Source: Butyricicoccus intestinisimiae
GTDB taxonomy: Bacteria; Bacillota; Clostridia; Oscillospirales; Butyricicoccaceae
Assembly: GCF_018918345.1 (NCBI RefSeq)
Contig: NZ_JAHLQI010000002.1
Location: 248,001 to 312,000 of the forward strand
DNA: 64,000 nucleotides
Direction: 5' to 3'
Every line of letters begins with the position of its first letter. Positions within the stretch are counted from its first letter, which is position 1. Below are positions 61,474 to 64,000 of the stretch, piece by piece. The position numbers and the translations under genes are program-made. The notes under the pieces were generated by a model that saw only the letters and a list, made by a program, of their open reading frames with translations, was not told where the DNA came from and ran no database searches.

Positions 61474-62508
61474 TTACAAAGATACCATGCCATAATGCCG
61501 GCAAAAATACTCCAACGTATTTTCGTCCAGCTCCCACGTTCCATCATACAGCGCGATACCGTCAAACACGCGCAGGGCTTCTTCCAGCAGCTCCGGATCT
61601 TCCGCCTCCAGACAGACCGGACGATTGAGCATCACCTGATTTTCGGCGAGCAAATGCACATCATACGACGTGCTGATTTCCAGCTTGAGCGCGCCGGACC
61701 ACTGATCTTCGAGATCCAGCAGCGTCTCCCCAAAATGATCTTCCAAATCAATCGGGTCGGAAATGTCAATGGTCGCATCGACAAAATGCACGTGTTCTCC
61801 CACCGGCGCGAGGATATAATCCTCATCTGCCGCCGGCTCATTGGCGCCGTCGCAGGTCGGCACGCGGCGCAAAATGCGCTCGATGTCATCTTCCTCGCTC
61901 GTGTGATAAAATTCCACGCTTTCCAGATGCTGCATCTGATCCAGCTCGTGCGGCTCAACAGACACGCCGAGTGCGATATTCGCATACGGCGCCAGCTCTT
62001 CAATGACGTCGTCGACGTCCGCCGGTTCTCCGGCGAGAATGATGCCCGCCACGCCGATGCGCTGCAAAATGCCCATCACGGCGAGTGCCGAGGAATCGTC
62101 CGCGGTGCGCCTGTCCTCATCGACCGGAATCTCTGCCAGAATGCCCAGACCGCACTGGTCTGTCACCGCCAGCACAGCGGCGCGCAAGACATGCAGATTC
62201 TGCCGCATGCGCAGATAGATAAAATCGGCTTCTTCGTGTGTCGCGCGGCTGACGATGTTTTTGAATCGTCCGATCAGACGTTCCGACGGCCATTCTGCGC
62301 CGATGTCCTCCTCCGGATTCCAGCCGTCCGCATTGATGAGCATGCCGACGGGTCTGCCGCCCGCGTGGCTCTTGACCGCCGGAATGCTCATCGCATCCGG
62401 CACGACAATCGCGTTGGCGCGGCAGGTGTTCCAGTCCACAGACATCATCTGTGCCGGATGTTCTACTGTTACGATAACTTCCCCACTACATAAAGGAACG
62501 GGTTCCAT
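61474..62508 (-). CDS. homocysteine S-methyltransferase-like barrel protein, degenerate, unknown function
   Basis: 344 residues. The middle part (VLRAAVLAVTDQCGLGILAE, then IPVDEDRRTADDSSALAVMG, GVAGIILAGEPADVDDVIEE and LAPYANIALGVSVEP) follows the repeat-like pattern of homocysteine S-methyltransferase domains (LRAA..., fDEDGRT.tG, eeLapyt). The zinc-binding GGCCGTTP-type cysteines are absent, and the C-terminal 130 residues do not match. It therefore may bind a homocysteine- or cobalamin-pathway molecule without catalysis, or have another role. AAGGAGAG precedes the ATG at 62508. 29 nt after argS. Confidence 0.5.
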   Translation of the reverse strand: MEPVPLCSGEVIVTVEHPAQMMSVDWNTCRANAIVVPDAMSIPAVKSHAGGRPVGMLINADGWNPEEDIGAEWPSERLIGRFKNIVSRATHEEADFIYLRMRQNLHVLRAAVLAVTDQCGLGILAEIPVDEDRRTADDSSALAVMGILQRIGVAGIILAGEPADVDDVIEELAPYANIALGVSVEPHELDQMQHLESVEFYHTSEEDDIERILRRVPTCDGANEPAADEDYILAPVGEHVHFVDATIDISDPIDLEDHFGETLLDLEDQWSGALKLEISTSYDVHLLAENQVMLNRPVCLEAEDPELLEEALRVFDGIALYDGTWELDENTLEYFCRHYGMVSL

Positions 62509-62537
62509 GTTCTCTCCTTCTGCCCGTATCAGGCGAT

Positions 62538-64000
62538 TTACATATGCTCCGGTGCTTCTACACCAATCATTGTCAGTACATTATAGATGGTCTGGCGCGC
62601 TGCGCGGCACAGAACCAAACGTGCGTCACGCACTTCGTCCTCCGCTTCCTTGATGCGGCACGCATTGTAGAAGCGATGGAACTGCGCACACAGGGCAACT
62701 GCGTACTTGTTCAGGCGGGACGGATCGCGGTCGGCTGCTGCGCCGATAATTTCCTCCGGCAGCAGGCTGATCTGCTTGACCAGTGCCAGCTCTTCTTCTT
62801 CGCTCAGAACCGTCATGTCTGCCTGTTCCGGCACTGTCACGCCTTCTTCCTCCATCTTGCGCAGCAGGCTGCAAATACGCGCATGCGCATACTGGCAGTA
62901 GTACAGCGGGTTGTCACTGTCCTGCTTGACAGCCAAATCCAGATCAAATTCCATCTGAGTCTCTGCGGCACGGGAGTTGAAGAAGTAGCGCGCTGCATCT
63001 ACCGGAATCTCATCCAGCAGGTCGCTCAGCGTCAGGCTCTTGCCGGTACGCTTGGACATACGAACCACTTCGCCGCCCTGCATCATGCGAACCAGCTGCA
63101 TGAGCACGATTTCCAGACGGTGGCTGCCGTCCAGACCCAGCGCATCCAGCGCGCTCTGGAGACGGTGTACATGACCGTGATGGTCTGCGCCCCAGATATT
63201 GATGACACGGTCAAAGCCGCGCTTCTCGAACTTATTTCTATGATATGCGATGTCTGCCGCAAAATAGGTATAGAAACCATTTGCACGGCGCAGCACGTCA
63301 TCCTTTTCGCAACCGAAATCGGTGGAACGCAGCCACAGAGCGCCTTCCTTTTCGTAAGTTGCGCCCTTGTCAGCCAGCATCTTGACGGTCTCTTCGACAT
63401 AACCAGAGGAATGCAGGCCGCTCTCTCGGAACCATACGTCATAATGAATCTTATATCGCTCCAAATCGCGCTGCATCCGCGCGATGTTGGTCGGCAGGCC
63501 ATATTCTACGATGACCTTGCGGCGCTCCTCGCCAGACATCTCCAGCAGCTTGTCGCCGTGCATCTGAATCAGATCGGCAGCCAGCTCCTTGATGTCCGCG
63601 CCCTGATACCAGCTCGCATCAAATTCGATGGCGTCCTCTCCCTTGAGCTGCTGAATATAGCGGCCCTCTACGGAGTGCGCGAACTTATCCACCTGATTGC
63701 CTGCGTCGTTGATATAGAACTCACGGGTGACATCGTTGCCCGCCCAAGTCAGAACCTCTGCCAGACAGTCGCCGAGTACGCCGCCGCGGGCGTTGCCCAT
63801 GTGCATCGGACCGGTCGGATTGGCGGAAACGAACTCTACCATGATCTTTTCCGGATGCTCAGCCTTGGTCTTGCCGTAGTCCTTGCCCATCTGTGCAACC
63901 AGCGCAATGGCATCTGCATACCACTTCTTGCCGAGGCGGAAATTCAAAAATCCCGGGCCTGCGATGGAAATTTCTTCAAAGTAGCTGTCATCCAGTGAGA
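62538..64000 (-). CDS. argS: arginyl-tRNA synthetase, C-terminal part
   Basis: Class I synthetase charging tRNA-Arg. The N-terminal end lies beyond the right edge. Seen here: AGPGFLNFRLG, the HIGH-type motif GPMHMGNARGGVLGDCLAEV, KMSKS-type RMSKRTGKSLTLSDLL, and the DALR anticodon-binding domain at the end (LNKYAVALCAQFHRFYNACR; LVLCRAARQTIYNVLTMIGV). The frame is open to the window edge, with the listed Met (TTG) inside a conserved segment. The deviating HIGH motif is common in Firmicutes ArgRS. Confidence 0.96.
   Translation of the reverse strand, partial: SLDDSYFEEISIAGPGFLNFRLGKKWYADAIALVAQMGKDYGKTKAEHPEKIMVEFVSANPTGPMHMGNARGGVLGDCLAEVLTWAGNDVTREFYINDAGNQVDKFAHSVEGRYIQQLKGEDAIEFDASWYQGADIKELAADLIQMHGDKLLEMSGEERRKVIVEYGLPTNIARMQRDLERYKIHYDVWFRESGLHSSGYVEETVKMLADKGATYEKEGALWLRSTDFGCEKDDVLRRANGFYTYFAADIAYHRNKFEKRGFDRVINIWGADHHGHVHRLQSALDALGLDGSHRLEIVLMQLVRMMQGGEVVRMSKRTGKSLTLSDLLDEIPVDAARYFFNSRAAETQMEFDLDLAVKQDSDNPLYYCQYAHARICSLLRKMEEEGVTVPEQADMTVLSEEEELALVKQISLLPEEIIGAAADRDPSRLNKYAVALCAQFHRFYNACRIKEAEDEVRDARLVLCRAARQTIYNVLTMIGVEAPEHM

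Overview
The window looks like chromosomal DNA of an anaerobic, spore-forming Clostridia-type member of the Bacillota (Firmicutes). The evidence is a pyruvate:ferredoxin oxidoreductase, the sporulation phosphatase SpoIIE, an S-layer-homology protein, the infC-rpmI-rplT and rimP-nusA-ylxR-ylxQ-infB gene orders, strong GGAGG ribosome binding sites and many near-consensus sigma-A promoters (TTGACA, 17 bp, TATAAT). Base composition is moderately GC-rich. The genus cannot be fixed from the sequence alone. No insertion sequence, prophage, CRISPR array or resistance gene was seen; this is mostly core genome, with small accessory patches at 9.8-17.5 kb and 50-62 kb.

Layout. 1-4.1 kb: start of an SLH surface-protein gene, an autoregulated-looking DtxR-type repressor, the infC-rpmI-rplT operon (ATT start codon, attenuator leader), a DUF1292 gene, a probable 6S RNA and an independent 33-codon gene. 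4.2-9.7 kb: yifB/comM and the large PFOR gene, divergent, with a cre-like box between them. 9.8-18.4 kb: single genes and short operons (membrane protein, 1-phosphofructokinase, acyl-ACP thioesterase with an MNT/HEPN pair, GHL10 hydrolase, NifX-like protein, zinc phospholipase-like protein, radical SAM protein, aromatic-acid exporter-like protein). 18.5-24.9 kb: the glycolytic operon pgk-tpiA-gpmI, then trmL-degV and ribF. 25-32.2 kb: the rimP-nusA-ylxR-ylxQ-infB-rbfA-nrnA-truB-ribF translation operon. 32.3-33.7 kb: a polysaccharide flippase. 33.8-49.8 kb: the complete S10-spc-alpha ribosomal superoperon, rpsJ to rplQ, with secY, adk, map, infA and rpoA, preceded by a structured leader of about 330 nt. 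49.9-55.5 kb: a one-chain ECF sigma/anti-sigma membrane protein behind dusB, a DedA protein with a small membrane partner, and spoIIE. 55.6-59.2 kb: a fumarate reductase operon directly behind a Met-Glu-Val tRNA cluster. 59.4-64 kb: a transglutaminase-like protein, prmA, a degenerate homocysteine-methyltransferase-like protein and the 3' part of argS.

How it works together. Most of the window makes and tunes the translation machinery. Carbon flows through lower glycolysis (pgk, tpiA, gpmI) to pyruvate, PFOR makes acetyl-CoA and reduced ferredoxin, and fumarate reductase offers an electron sink. The most unusual items are the sigma/anti-sigma fusion, the lone 33-residue gene with its own promoter and terminator, the leader and intra-operon hairpins of the ribosomal operons, the fumarate reductase flavoprotein that lacks the covalent-FAD histidine and follows a tRNA terminator with no visible promoter, and the catalytically degenerate MNT partner of a HEPN protein.
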